A stretch of DNA of 64,000 nt from Mesonia algae. GTDB taxonomy: Bacteria > Bacteroidota > Bacteroidia > Flavobacteriales > Flavobacteriaceae. The notes under the pieces are model-generated. The model was not told where the DNA came from. It worked only from the letters and a program-made list of their open reading frames with translations, and ran no database searches. The stretch covers positions 326,375 through 390,374 of the forward strand of contig NZ_QKYV01000003.1 of the NCBI RefSeq assembly GCF_003253545.1. The letters are read 5' to 3'. A program made the translations under genes and the position numbers. Shown here piece after piece: positions 46,651 through 55,199 of this stretch (its first letter is position 1; the number at the start of each line of letters is the position of its first letter).

Positions 46651-47244
46651 ATGAAAAGGATTTTTTATATAACTATCTTTATGTTGGTGACCTCTTGCAT
46701 TAAAATTAGTTTTGAAACAAAAAACAATGCTTCTGAAAAACTTTTACCCTCAGAAGCATATTTAAATAAAGTTTCTGATACACAAAAAGCAAAAAAGTCA
46801 AAGTTCTATTATGTATCAAAAGCTTCAAGCCCAGATTTCATAAACAATATGGAAGCATCATTAATTTCTTTTACAAAAAATAAACAATCTACTTCAATTG
46901 ATAAAATATTGGTAAAAGATGAAAATGGTAATGAGATTCCATTAAATACTTGTGATAATTTTACTGCAATAGATAATTCTGATATTGAAAATTTTCTTTC
47001 TAACGAAAAGACCTATGAAGGGATTGTTTTAAAAAGTATTGAATCACAAAAATTATATGATTTTCCTAAAAATAAAACAACCACTATAATTCTTTACACT
47101 AAGAAAATGGATGGTTTACAAGATAAATATATCAATTTAGCAAAACATCTTTATAAAGAAGAAAATATAGACTATATATTTATATCCATGGATTTAGAAA
47201 ACTTAAAAAACATTCCAGATATATGGGAAGAAACCATTTTTTAA
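46651..47244 (+). CDS. Lipoprotein of unknown function
   Basis: 197 residues from the chosen start MKRIFYITIFMLVTSC, four bases after the preceding stop; an in-frame ATG at 46636 overlaps the upstream gene and adds only MKYNW. Lipobox LVTSC gives Cys16. The second half (about 120-197) has TTTIILYTKKMDGLQDKYIN and IDYIFISMDLENLKNIPDIW, which vaguely recalls a thioredoxin-like alternation of strands and helices, but no CxxC is present. I do not recognise it. Its 3' end overlaps the next gene by 22 bases, so the two are translationally coupled. Confidence 0.7.
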   Translation: MKRIFYITIFMLVTSCIKISFETKNNASEKLLPSEAYLNKVSDTQKAKKSKFYYVSKASSPDFINNMEASLISFTKNKQSTSIDKILVKDENGNEIPLNTCDNFTAIDNSDIENFLSNEKTYEGIVLKSIESQKLYDFPKNKTTTIILYTKKMDGLQDKYINLAKHLYKEENIDYIFISMDLENLKNIPDIWEETIF

Positions 47245-47882
47245 ACTTTTGTACATTTATTTTAGTATTTTTTTCTACCTATAATATTATAGCTCAAACC
47301 CAAGCTTTAGAAAAAGGAGAACTATGGGTAGAAACAAAAGCAGGATTATCTTTTTATAACCGAGAAATAGCAAGAATAAATAACAATGATATTGATTACC
47401 AAGAAATAAATAATAGTTTACGCTTAGAGTTTATTCCACAAATAAATTATGCTATTGCCAACAAATTATTTATTGGCGGTCAACTAGGGATGAGTTACGA
47501 TTCTTTTGAAGTAAAAGAAATAGATAAAAATAACACTTCGCTCAATTATAAAATCGGGGCACAACTACAATACTACTTCTTAAAAATTACACCTCAATTT
47601 TACCTTAAAAGTGAAATAGGTGCCAATTACAACCATTATCGTGTAAACCCTGCCATAGAAAATTTAGATACACAAACCAGCAATTATCTAAAAACATATC
47701 TAGACGCTGGTGTTAGCTTTTTATCAAAAGAAGATTGGATGGTTTCCATTTTCTTTAAAGATATAGTTACCTATCATTCTAATACGCCAAATTTCGAAAA
47801 CCGTAAAGACGTTGAATCCAGCGTTATTTTTAAAGATTTTATACGTTTCCCTCATTTTTCTGTCAGTTATAGAATAAATTAG
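47223..47882 (+). CDS. Outer-membrane beta-barrel-like protein
   Basis: 219 residues. Signal peptide about 1-24 (FLNFCTFILVFFSTYNIIAQ). The remainder alternates polar and hydrophobic residues with Tyr/Phe girdles: LWVETKAGLSFYNREI, FIGGQLGMSYDSFEV, NYKIGAQLQYYFLKI, FYLKSEIGANYNHYR, YLDAGVSFLSKEDW, and ends in HFSVSYRIN, a C-terminal strand. This fits a small eight-strand outer-membrane barrel. It is the last gene of a three-gene cassette with two lipoproteins and probably shares their envelope task. The function is unknown. Confidence 0.7.
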   Translation: MGRNHFLNFCTFILVFFSTYNIIAQTQALEKGELWVETKAGLSFYNREIARINNNDIDYQEINNSLRLEFIPQINYAIANKLFIGGQLGMSYDSFEVKEIDKNNTSLNYKIGAQLQYYFLKITPQFYLKSEIGANYNHYRVNPAIENLDTQTSNYLKTYLDAGVSFLSKEDWMVSIFFKDIVTYHSNTPNFENRKDVESSVIFKDFIRFPHFSVSYRIN

Positions 47883-47895
47883 TACGTAGCATTTC

Positions 47896-47908
47896 TTTTA
47901 CCCTTAAC
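47896..47908 (+). repeat. 13-bp direct repeat, right copy flanking the envelope cassette
   Basis: TTTTACCCTTAAC, identical to 45938-45950; it lies between the barrel gene stop and the asnS promoter. Confidence 0.5.
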
Positions 47909-47911
47909 TTC

Positions 47912-47942
47912 TTGCTAAGCTTAGGGCTAAAAATTATATTTG
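47912..47942 (+). promoter_or_regulatory. Promoter of asnS
   Basis: -33 TTG (47912-47914), 20-base spacer, -7 TATATTTG (47935-47942): a full Bacteroidota match. The predicted start is about 47949, so the leader is very short. Confidence 0.7.
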
Positions 47943-47955
47943 TCGCTCAAATTAA

Positions 47956-49404
47956 ATGAAGATGAAACATACAAAAATTGTAGATGTAATTAAAACCGAT
48001 CCGGTTTTACAAGAAATTTATGTAAAAGGCTGGGTGCGCGCTTTTAGAAGTAACCGCTTTATCGCCCTAAATGATGGTTCTACGATTAATAATTTACAAT
48101 GTGTTGTAGATTTTGAAAATACTCCCGAAGAAACCTTAAAACAAATTAATGTTGGAGCTGCCGTTGCTATAAAAGGTACACTTAAAGAAAGTGAAGGGCA
48201 AGGACAAAAAGTAGAAATCGAAGTACAAGACATAGAAATCTTAGGAAAAGCAGATCCAGAAGAGGTTAAGAAAACTATTCTTTCTCCTAAACGTCATTCC
48301 TTAGAAAAATTAAGAGAACAAGCACATTTACGCGTACGCACCAACACCTTTAGTGCGATTATGCGAGTGCGTTCTAAGCTATCTTTTGCTGTTCACCAAT
48401 ACTTTCAGCAAAATGGCTTCAATTATGTAAATACCCCTATCATTACAGGTAGTGATGCAGAAGGCGCAGGAGAAATGTTTAAGGTAACTAATATGAGCCT
48501 TACCAATCCTGCTAAAAATGAGGATGGAAGCATTAATTTTAAAGAAGACTTTTTTGGAAAAGAAACCAATCTCACCGTAAGCGGACAGTTAGAAGCGGAA
48601 ACTTACGCCCTTGGTTTAGGACAAGTGTATACATTCGGACCTACCTTTAGAGCCGAAAACTCGAACACCTCTCGTCACTTAGCAGAGTTTTGGATGATTG
48701 AACCCGAGGTTGCCTTTTGTGACCTTGACGGAAATATGGATCTGGCTGAAGACTTTATTAAGTACGTTCTAAACTACATTTTAGAAAACTGTGATGATGA
48801 CTTAGCTTTCTTAGAAAACAGACTTATACAAGAGGATAAAAGTAAGCCAGAGGCAGACCGCGCACCTATGGCTTTGCGAGATAAGTTGAAGTTTATCACA
48901 GAAAATAACTTTAAGCGTGTTAGCTATACCGAAGCTATAGACATTTTAAGAAATTCTAAACCCAACAAGAAGAAAAAATTCAATTACGTGATTGAAGAAT
49001 GGGGAGCAGATTTACAAAGTGAACACGAGCGTTTCTTGGTAGAGAAACATTTTAAATGTCCGGTAATCTTATTTGATTATCCAGCCAATATCAAAGCATT
49101 TTATATGCGTTTGAATGAAGACGGGAAAACAGTAAGAGCGATGGACGTACTTTTCCCTGGGATAGGAGAAATGGTAGGAGGTTCTCAACGTGAAGAACGT
49201 TTAGACGTACTACAAGCCAAAATGAAAGAACTAGGCATCGATGAAGAAGAATTATGGTGGTATTTAGACACCCGTAAATTCGGGACTTGTGTGCATAGTG
49301 GTTTTGGTTTAGGTTTTGAGCGCTTAGTTTTATTCGCTACAGGAATGGGTAATATTAGAGACGTTATTCCTTACCCTAGAAGTCCGCAAAACGCAGATTT
49401 TTAA
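47956..49404 (+). CDS. asnS: Asparaginyl-tRNA synthetase
   Basis: Class IIb aminoacyl-tRNA synthetase charging tRNA-Asn, 482 residues. N-terminal OB-fold anticodon-binding domain (about 15-110, VKGWVRAFRSNRFIALNDGS), then the catalytic core with motif 2 FGPTFRAENSNTSRHLAEFW and motif 3 HSGFGLGFERLVLFATG. AsnRS is told from AspRS by FRAENSNTSRHLAEFWMIEP. An insert near 300-330 is normal for bacterial AsnRS. Two ATGs are close (47956 and 47962, MKMKHTK or MKHTK); the second is possible because the transcript start is only a few bases upstream of the first. It is transcribed alone, with its own promoter and terminator. Confidence 0.97.
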   Translation: MKMKHTKIVDVIKTDPVLQEIYVKGWVRAFRSNRFIALNDGSTINNLQCVVDFENTPEETLKQINVGAAVAIKGTLKESEGQGQKVEIEVQDIEILGKADPEEVKKTILSPKRHSLEKLREQAHLRVRTNTFSAIMRVRSKLSFAVHQYFQQNGFNYVNTPIITGSDAEGAGEMFKVTNMSLTNPAKNEDGSINFKEDFFGKETNLTVSGQLEAETYALGLGQVYTFGPTFRAENSNTSRHLAEFWMIEPEVAFCDLDGNMDLAEDFIKYVLNYILENCDDDLAFLENRLIQEDKSKPEADRAPMALRDKLKFITENNFKRVSYTEAIDILRNSKPNKKKKFNYVIEEWGADLQSEHERFLVEKHFKCPVILFDYPANIKAFYMRLNEDGKTVRAMDVLFPGIGEMVGGSQREERLDVLQAKMKELGIDEEELWWYLDTRKFGTCVHSGFGLGFERLVLFATGMGNIRDVIPYPRSPQNADF

Positions 49405-49420
49405 TTAAATACAATATATT

Positions 49421-49456
49421 AAAAAGCCAAATTGAATTTCAATTTGGCTTTTTTTA
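49421..49456 (+). terminator. Intrinsic terminator after asnS
   Basis: AAAAAGCCAAATTG and CAATTTGGCTTTTT form a 14-bp stem around AATTT, followed by more T. Confidence 0.9.
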
Positions 49457-49855
49457 TTTTAATTACTTCTCAAATTTTACTGTACGAATTAAAAATAAGT
49501 CAATTTTAAGAATTAACGTTCTAATTGTTAGAGTAGCAATACAAGAACTTCTATAACAGCAATTAATCAATTTCACCCCAAATTAGTTGATATAAATGTC
49601 AATATAGGATTTTTTGCTAAAGTAATTTTAAAACAAAAAGACTTAGATTTACTCTAAGCATAGCAAATGATACTGAACAGTTTAGAGATTGAGAAATTAG
49701 ATTAAATTTATTAGCGGTTCATTATAAATGACAGATGTTTTTTAAAAAAAAAGCAATTTTAGAAATATAAAATGAAAGTAGTTGGAGCCAGTAAATTCAA
49801 ATAGCTATTTCTGCAATTTGAGATAAATGTAGCCGTCATATAATGATAACAATAA
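49457..49855. other. AT-rich gap without a recognisable gene
   Basis: About 400 bases after the asnS terminator hold stop codons in all frames and no family-like peptide. No tRNA, inverted terminal repeat or TAnnTTTG promoter stood out. It may be decayed sequence linked to the orphan gene that follows. Confidence 0.5.
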
Positions 49856-50398
49856 GTGACTGATATTATATCGTGTATATTAATTTTCTTGATTATAACA
49901 TTTTGCGTATTTATATGCTTTATGTCAATTAAATATTTTTATATCCCTTCAATCAAACCAAAATTATCATTAAAAGAATCAATTAATTTTCTTGAAAAGA
50001 ATAACTGTATTTATATTGAACATTTACGACTAAAAAAAGATGAATTACGAGAGAATCGTTTTAACCGGAAAAAAGGGATTTCAGTTAGAAATGCATTATC
50101 TATAAGATCTGAATATAAAATTATTGGGTATTCTAAAACTGAAAAATCATATAAAATTTACTGGGTAGAAATCACTTTGTGGTGGTATATAATTTTTGAG
50201 TTTCTAATAGATGATACAATAAGAAAAAGGAGAGAGTTAAGGTCTATTGAAGAAACTGATTTAGAAACATTAAAAAATCTACGGAAAAATTACGAAGTTA
50301 AAATCGTAAATATTACAGATTACTGTCCAGCTTGTAAATTAAGCATTTTACCGAATGATTTGGAGTGCAAAAATTGCGGGTTAAGCTTTATAAGATAA
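49856..50398 (+). CDS. Membrane-anchored zinc-ribbon protein, unknown function
   Basis: 180 residues if started at the GTG at 49856, which gives a complete N-terminal helix (IISCILIFLIITFCVFICFM); the first in-frame ATG (residue 23) would cut this helix. A basic central part (KKDELRENRFNRKKGISVRN) and a second hydrophobic stretch, YWVEITLWWYIIFEFLI, follow. The C-terminus has a four-Cys zinc ribbon, CPACKLSILPNDLECKNCGL, of the kind seen in rubredoxin-like knuckles. I do not recognise the family. The gene lies alone in AT-rich sequence, without a clear promoter, and may be an accessory gene. Confidence 0.55.
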   Translation: MTDIISCILIFLIITFCVFICFMSIKYFYIPSIKPKLSLKESINFLEKNNCIYIEHLRLKKDELRENRFNRKKGISVRNALSIRSEYKIIGYSKTEKSYKIYWVEITLWWYIIFEFLIDDTIRKRRELRSIEETDLETLKNLRKNYEVKIVNITDYCPACKLSILPNDLECKNCGLSFIR

Positions 50399-50491
50399 AA
50401 GAACAACGTAACAGCTTACTTATAAGTTAATTACATACCTAGCAAATCGAAAACTAAATTTTTAGACAACCTCTTGCTATTTTCTTATCTC

Positions 50492-51406
50492 CTACTTCTC
50501 ATACCGCACTTTAATTTTTAGCGCTGGCGCTATATAATACTTCTTTTCAAACCCTATAATAGCACTAGTTGATCTATGTTCTTCAGACTGTTGAAACCAG
50601 TTATTTCCTCTGTACCTTTTCCAAGCTCTATTTTTGCTTTCATTAGAGTAGATTAATTGAGGGTAAGTTATGTATTGGTTGTCACTTTCTTTACTCGGCT
50701 TAGGGTTAACCGTTTCTATCACCACACAAACACCGTCTTTAGGAAAGTAAATATGATATGAACTGACATCTACTTTTAAATTTTGTTTTTCGTTTTCTTG
50801 AGGCTTAACTATAATATCTTGGTAAGAAAGCAACTCTTTAGGCTCATTTTTTTCTTTATCATAACTATAAAACTTTATTCTAAACCAAGTTAATCTACTG
50901 TTGTAAAATAACTGCTCCTCCTTTCCTACCCAAAAACTTACTTCTTCTATTTTACCAACCTTACTTTTATCATTGGGAATTAAAATAGCTTGTTCCATCC
51001 CAAATTGAACACCTACCCGACTGTAAAACCACTTTTTTCGTAAACCTAAACTATGCTTGCTTCCGTATTTTTTCTTCTTTACATTTATAACAACATCATC
51101 TAAAGAAGAGAGTTCATCTTCCAAATAAATTTCTCTATAAGCTGTCGGATTTTTTAAAACAGAGGATATGTCCAATCTTTTAGTACTAAAACCTAAACAG
51201 CTAATTAGTAGAGTATCCTTTTTATACTTTTCTAAATTTATAGAAAACTCACCATCTAAATTAGTGCTTGTACCCACTCTCTTATTTAAAATACTTACAT
51301 TCACATAAGATAGAGGTTGCTTAGTTTTTTTAGATTTTACAGTAGAGGTAAAATTCTGTGCAATACTTGTAAAAGACAAAAAGCACAATATAAAAGTTAA
51401 TCGCAT
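50492..51406 (-). CDS. CarboxypepD_reg-like domain protein, exported
   Basis: 304 residues. Signal peptide about 1-16 (FILCFLSFTSIAQ). Residues ~17-110 form a carboxypeptidase-regulatory-like beta domain: STVKSKKTKQPLSYVNVSIL, STNLDGEFSINLEKYKKDTL, LLISCLGFSTKRLDI, and EDELSSLDDVVINVKKKKYG, a TonB-box-like stretch often found before barrels. The remaining ~190 residues are soluble beta-rich and of no family I recognise. No barrel or plug is present. It faces the RluA-type gene head to head, with only 30 bases between the two start codons, so their promoters overlap or lie in coding sequence. Confidence 0.72.
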   Translation of the reverse strand: MRLTFILCFLSFTSIAQNFTSTVKSKKTKQPLSYVNVSILNKRVGTSTNLDGEFSINLEKYKKDTLLISCLGFSTKRLDISSVLKNPTAYREIYLEDELSSLDDVVINVKKKKYGSKHSLGLRKKWFYSRVGVQFGMEQAILIPNDKSKVGKIEEVSFWVGKEEQLFYNSRLTWFRIKFYSYDKEKNEPKELLSYQDIIVKPQENEKQNLKVDVSSYHIYFPKDGVCVVIETVNPKPSKESDNQYITYPQLIYSNESKNRAWKRYRGNNWFQQSEEHRSTSAIIGFEKKYYIAPALKIKVRYEK

Positions 51407-51436
51407 CCTATATATTTTTTATAAAGATATTTAATT

Positions 51437-52291
51437 ATGTCGCATCCCAAAATCATAGAAAAACATATTGTTCCTAGCGTAAAAGAAAAAATGAGATTGC
51501 AAGAATATGCTTCTCAAGCTTTCTCTTTACTTATATCTAGGAGTGCGGTTAAAAAAGCAATTAAGAAAGAGCGTATTCTCCTTAACGGAAAAATTGCCAC
51601 CACAGCAGATTGGATTGAAGAAGGACAAGTTCTAGAATTATTAGAAGAAGTTATTTTCACAAAGAAGATCTTTCAATTGAACTTAAACGTAATTTTTGAA
51701 GATGAATTTTTAGCAGTTATAGAAAAACCTGCCGGATACCCTACCAACGGAAATTATTTTAAAACCATAGAAAATGCTCTTCCGCATAACCTTATCGCTT
51801 CCGCGGAAAAAGATGCACTTACTTACCCACTTCCGGTACACCGATTAGACAATCCTACTAGCGGACTTTTACTCATTGCCAAAACTAAATCCGTGCAAAC
51901 GCAATTGTCATTAGCTTTTGAACATAAAGAAATTTACAAAACTTATTTGGCTATCGTAGAAGGGAAATTTTCTAAAGAAGAACAGTTATTTAACGATCCT
52001 CTTGAAGGAAAAGAAGCTGAAACCTTAGCAAAAGTCGTAGAATATTATCAAAGAGATGGAAATGATTTTAGCTTGGTAGAATTAAATCCGTTAACGGGAA
52101 GAACACATCAGCTACGAAAACATTTATCTATGCACGGTTTTCCTATTGTGGGAGATAAAACGTATGGCTCTCTTTATTTCTTGGAAAAAGCTATTTATCT
52201 AACCGCATTTCAACTCCGCTTTACCCATCCAATTACTTTAGAAAAATTAGAATTTGAAGCTGCACTTTCTAAACGATTTAAAAAATTCTAA
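51437..52291 (+). CDS. RluA-family pseudouridine synthase
   Basis: Converts uridine to pseudouridine in rRNA or tRNA. 284 residues. N-terminal S4 RNA-binding domain (about 10-75, RSAVKKAIKKERILLNGKIA), then the catalytic domain with motif II VHRLDNPTSGLLLIAKTKSV, whose Asp is the nucleophile, LNPLTGRTHQLRKHLSMHGF, and PIVGDKTYGS. All catalytic residues are present. The exact site cannot be assigned; it is close to the RluA/RluC/RluD group but shorter. Copy 7 of the 13-mer lies in the stretch coding LIASAEKD. Confidence 0.92.
   Translation: MSHPKIIEKHIVPSVKEKMRLQEYASQAFSLLISRSAVKKAIKKERILLNGKIATTADWIEEGQVLELLEEVIFTKKIFQLNLNVIFEDEFLAVIEKPAGYPTNGNYFKTIENALPHNLIASAEKDALTYPLPVHRLDNPTSGLLLIAKTKSVQTQLSLAFEHKEIYKTYLAIVEGKFSKEEQLFNDPLEGKEAETLAKVVEYYQRDGNDFSLVELNPLTGRTHQLRKHLSMHGFPIVGDKTYGSLYFLEKAIYLTAFQLRFTHPITLEKLEFEAALSKRFKKF
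51796..51808 (+). repeat. Oriented 13-mer CGCTNNNGCGGAA, copy 7
   Basis: CGCTTCCGCGGAA, sense strand of the pseudouridine synthase gene. Confidence 0.6.
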
Positions 52292-52368
52292 AGAAATTTC
52301 TTATGCCAAAATTGAAAATTACTTGAAGCTTAACAAAATTTTGGTATAAAAAACCATAACTTTTTAGT

Positions 52369-52376
52369 TATTTTTG
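52369..52376 (+). promoter_or_regulatory. Bacteroidota -7 element for rpoN
   Basis: TATTTTTG, 20 bases before the rpoN ATG. The -33 element is not clear. Confidence 0.5.
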
Positions 52377-52396
52377 TAGGTATAATCCTTTATTTT

Positions 52397-53854
52397 ATGC
52401 TTAAGCAGCAATTAAACTTTAAACTTTCACAAAAGTTATCTCCGCAACAAATTCAGTTAATGAAATTGATACAACTTCCTACGCAAGCTTTTGAGCAACG
52501 CGTAAAGCAGGAGTTAGAAGACAATCCTGCCTTAGATAGCGGAAAAGAATCTAGTGATGAGTATGAAGATGAGTTTAAGAATGAGGAGATGGAAAGTGAT
52601 TCTGAAATTATTGAAACAGAATCTGAGATTAATGTAGACGAGTATTTGAGTGATGACGAGATTCCTAGTTATAGAACTCAGGCAAATAATTATAGTAAAG
52701 ATGATGACGATAAAACGATTCCTTATGCATCAGGGGTTTCATTTTCTCAGCATTTAAAAACACAATTGCAGACGTTTAGACTCGATGAAGAGGAAAAAAA
52801 TATAGCAGAATTTCTAGTAGGAAGCGTTGATGAAAGTGGGTACATACGTCGTGAAACTAGTGATATTGTTGATGATCTTGCCTTTACTCAAAATATATAC
52901 ACTAGCGAAGAAACGGTTGAAAAAGTTTTCAAACTGGTTCATGAGTTAGATCCTGCTGGTGTGGGAGCGCGTTCTTTACAAGAGTGCTTATTAATTCAGC
53001 TAAAGAGAAGAGAAGCCGATCCTATAGTAGAACTATCGATTGACATTCTTGAAAATGCTTTTGATGCATTTAGTAAGCGACATTACCAAAAACTAATTTC
53101 AAAATTTAATATTACCGAGGATCAATTAAGAGAGGTTATTGATGAGGTATCTCACCTTAATCCAAAACCAGGCGGTTCTTATTCTAGCAATACTAGAATT
53201 GTTGAGCATGTAGTGCCAGATTTTACGATAAAAATTAAAGATGGAGAGTTAGATTTAAGCCTCAACGGAAGAAATGCTCCTAGCATGCATGTGTCTAGAG
53301 AGTACAATAATATGCTTAAAGGCTACAAAGAGTCCAAAGAGAAGACCAAAAAGCAAAAGGATGCCGTAATGTTCATTAAGCAAAAGTTAGATTCTGCTAA
53401 ATGGTTTATTGAAGCTATTCGTCAACGTCAGGAAACCTTATTTGTGACGATGAATGCTATTATGCACCATCAATATGAATATTTTATGACGGGTGATGAA
53501 CGCGACTTAAATCCTATGATCTTAAAAGATATTGCTGAAAAAATTGATATGGATGTTTCAACCGTAAGTCGAGTGGCCAACAGTAAATATGTAGATACTC
53601 CATACGGTACAAAATTGATTAAAGAATTTTTTTCTGAATCAATGACTAACGATCAAGGGGAAGAAGTTTCTACTTTAGAAATAAAGAAGATTTTAGAAAT
53701 GACCGTTGAAGATGAAGATAAAAAGAAACCTTTAACCGATGATAAACTTGCTAAGGTTTTAAAAGATAAGGGATATCCTATCGCAAGAAGAACGGTTGCC
53801 AAGTACAGGGAGCAATTAGATATTCCTGTAGCAAGGCTTAGAAAGGAAATTTAA
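52397..53854 (+). CDS. rpoN: RNA polymerase sigma-54 factor
   Basis: Alternative sigma factor that needs AAA+ enhancer-binding proteins to open promoters. 485 residues. Region I (about 1-50) is Gln/Leu-rich: LKQQLNFKLSQKLSPQQIQL and PTQAFEQRVKQELEDNPAL. An acidic region II covers ~52-95. Core-binding domain follows, then the helix-turn-helix MDVSTVSRVANSKYVDTPYG and the RpoN box ARRTVAKYREQ at 463-473. No activator gene is near. A PAP2-like membrane protein gene starts nine bases after the stop. Confidence 0.97.
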   Translation: MLKQQLNFKLSQKLSPQQIQLMKLIQLPTQAFEQRVKQELEDNPALDSGKESSDEYEDEFKNEEMESDSEIIETESEINVDEYLSDDEIPSYRTQANNYSKDDDDKTIPYASGVSFSQHLKTQLQTFRLDEEEKNIAEFLVGSVDESGYIRRETSDIVDDLAFTQNIYTSEETVEKVFKLVHELDPAGVGARSLQECLLIQLKRREADPIVELSIDILENAFDAFSKRHYQKLISKFNITEDQLREVIDEVSHLNPKPGGSYSSNTRIVEHVVPDFTIKIKDGELDLSLNGRNAPSMHVSREYNNMLKGYKESKEKTKKQKDAVMFIKQKLDSAKWFIEAIRQRQETLFVTMNAIMHHQYEYFMTGDERDLNPMILKDIAEKIDMDVSTVSRVANSKYVDTPYGTKLIKEFFSESMTNDQGEEVSTLEIKKILEMTVEDEDKKKPLTDDKLAKVLKDKGYPIARRTVAKYREQLDIPVARLRKEI

Positions 53855-53863
53855 ATACTTTTT

Positions 53864-54463
53864 ATGCGTTTATTCATTAAATCGGCATCTTATCTTCTCC
53901 ACCCCATTTTCATGCCTTTAATAGGTACGATTCTTTATTTTTTAATTACTCCTAGATTTTCTCCAGATTCTATAGCGAAAGCCAAAATCATGGCTATTTC
54001 TATACTAACTATTTTTATTCCTATTGTTTTTTTCTTCTTACTGAAAAACTTGAAAGTGATAGATAGTATCCATCTAAAAAAAGTACAAGAAAGGAAGATT
54101 CCATTGCTGTTCTTTTGCATTATTTTATTAACAGTAAATAACTTTATACTTCAAAGTTATAATCAAACAGAATTGTATTTTTTCTTTACTTGCATTCTCT
54201 ATTCAAATATCCTAGCATTACTGCTAGCTTATTTTAAAATTAAAGCAAGTTTGCATCTAATTGGAATTTCGGGAGTTGTTGGTTTTATACTTTTACTTAG
54301 TTTTATTTACCAAACCAATCTTCTTTATTTAATTGCAATAAGTATTTTCTCTGTGGGTTGGATTGCTGCTTCTAGATTAGAAGCAAAAGCGCACAATGCA
54401 AAAGAAATAGCTTGGGGCTTATTTATCGGTCTAATTCCTTATATTGGTATATTTTGGTTTTAA
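53864..54463 (+). CDS. PAP2-like membrane protein
   Basis: 199 residues with about six helices. Two parts recall the phosphatidic acid phosphatase type 2 fold: KASLHLIGISGVVG, like motif 2 (SxH), and ASRLEAKAHNAKEIAWGLFI, like motif 3 (SR-x5-H-x3-D), with Glu instead of Asp. Motif 1 (K-x6-RP) is only hinted at by LKKVQERKIP. If active it would dephosphorylate isoprenyl or lipid phosphates; the altered motifs make that uncertain. It starts nine bases after rpoN, so it is co-transcribed, and its stop TAA overlaps the stop of the convergent barrel gene. Confidence 0.6.
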   Translation: MRLFIKSASYLLHPIFMPLIGTILYFLITPRFSPDSIAKAKIMAISILTIFIPIVFFFLLKNLKVIDSIHLKKVQERKIPLLFFCIILLTVNNFILQSYNQTELYFFFTCILYSNILALLLAYFKIKASLHLIGISGVVGFILLLSFIYQTNLLYLIAISIFSVGWIAASRLEAKAHNAKEIAWGLFIGLIPYIGIFWF

Positions 54464-55164
54464 AGTATGTAAAACATAATCCCAACCTTTAAAGGATTTA
54501 AACCCACATCTTCCATAGAGTTTTCTAAAGTACCATCAAAAAATGAGTTTAAACTATAATAGACGTGGAAGTTAAATGTGTTGTATCCAAAAGTAAAGGT
54601 TAATCCATATCTTATTTTATCTAAGGCATCTAAGTTTTTTTCTCTAATAGTAATATCGTCTGCAATATAATTGGACCTTGACCAAAATACGTAACCTAGC
54701 CTTACACCTGTATAGATTCTCCAAAATTTGTAATTTGAGGCTGTAGATGTTCTCCAACGATATTCTAGAGGAGCTTCGATTAAATAACTCGTTAAACGAT
54801 TAGTATCATAACTATCTTCAATTTCTGTAAAGGTAGTTTGACCGTCTTTTTCATCGATTAACATATTAAATCCATATGAATTAATAGACATTCCTAAACC
54901 TAAACCAATAGCTTTATTACGTCTCTTATTAATCGGCATATCTCGAGTGAAGCCAAAATGTAAACCTCCAGAAAACCCAGATTGCGTAACCCCCTTTGGT
55001 CGGTTTAAGAGTAAATTAAAACCAAAGCCCACATAAAATTGATCTTCTCTATAAAGACTATCAACTTCAGTCGAAAGTGTATCTACACTTATATTCTTAA
55101 CTTCTTGAGCTAAAGTAATAAAAGGTAGGATGAGAAGAGGCAAGAATAAAAAAACGTTTTTCAT
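54460..55164 (-). CDS. PorT-like outer-membrane beta-barrel protein
   Basis: 234 residues from the chosen start MKNVFLFLPLLILPFITLAQ, a signal peptide; an in-frame ATG at 55212 would add 16 residues that spoil it. The body alternates in barrel style: FYVGFGFNLLLNRPKG, GGLHFGFTRDM, AIGLGLGMSINSYGFNM, SYLIEAPLEYRWRTS, YTGVRLGYVFWSRSNY, and ends in KVGIMFYIL with an aromatic terminal strand. The pattern matches the porin/PorT family, which in Bacteroidetes includes the type IX secretion protein PorT/SprT; the specific assignment is uncertain. It lies downstream of exbB-exbD-exbD but after a terminator. Confidence 0.6.
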   Translation of the reverse strand: MKNVFLFLPLLILPFITLAQEVKNISVDTLSTEVDSLYREDQFYVGFGFNLLLNRPKGVTQSGFSGGLHFGFTRDMPINKRRNKAIGLGLGMSINSYGFNMLIDEKDGQTTFTEIEDSYDTNRLTSYLIEAPLEYRWRTSTASNYKFWRIYTGVRLGYVFWSRSNYIADDITIREKNLDALDKIRYGLTFTFGYNTFNFHVYYSLNSFFDGTLENSMEDVGLNPLKVGIMFYIL

Positions 55165-55199
55165 ACGAGAAAGGTAATTAAAAGGAAGGTATAAAAACA

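Noticed and set aside
34871-49522. Shared 13-mer TAAGAATTAACGT near 34870 and 49509
   Set aside because: AT-rich 13-mers repeat by chance in 64 kb of this composition, and the two sites have no related context.
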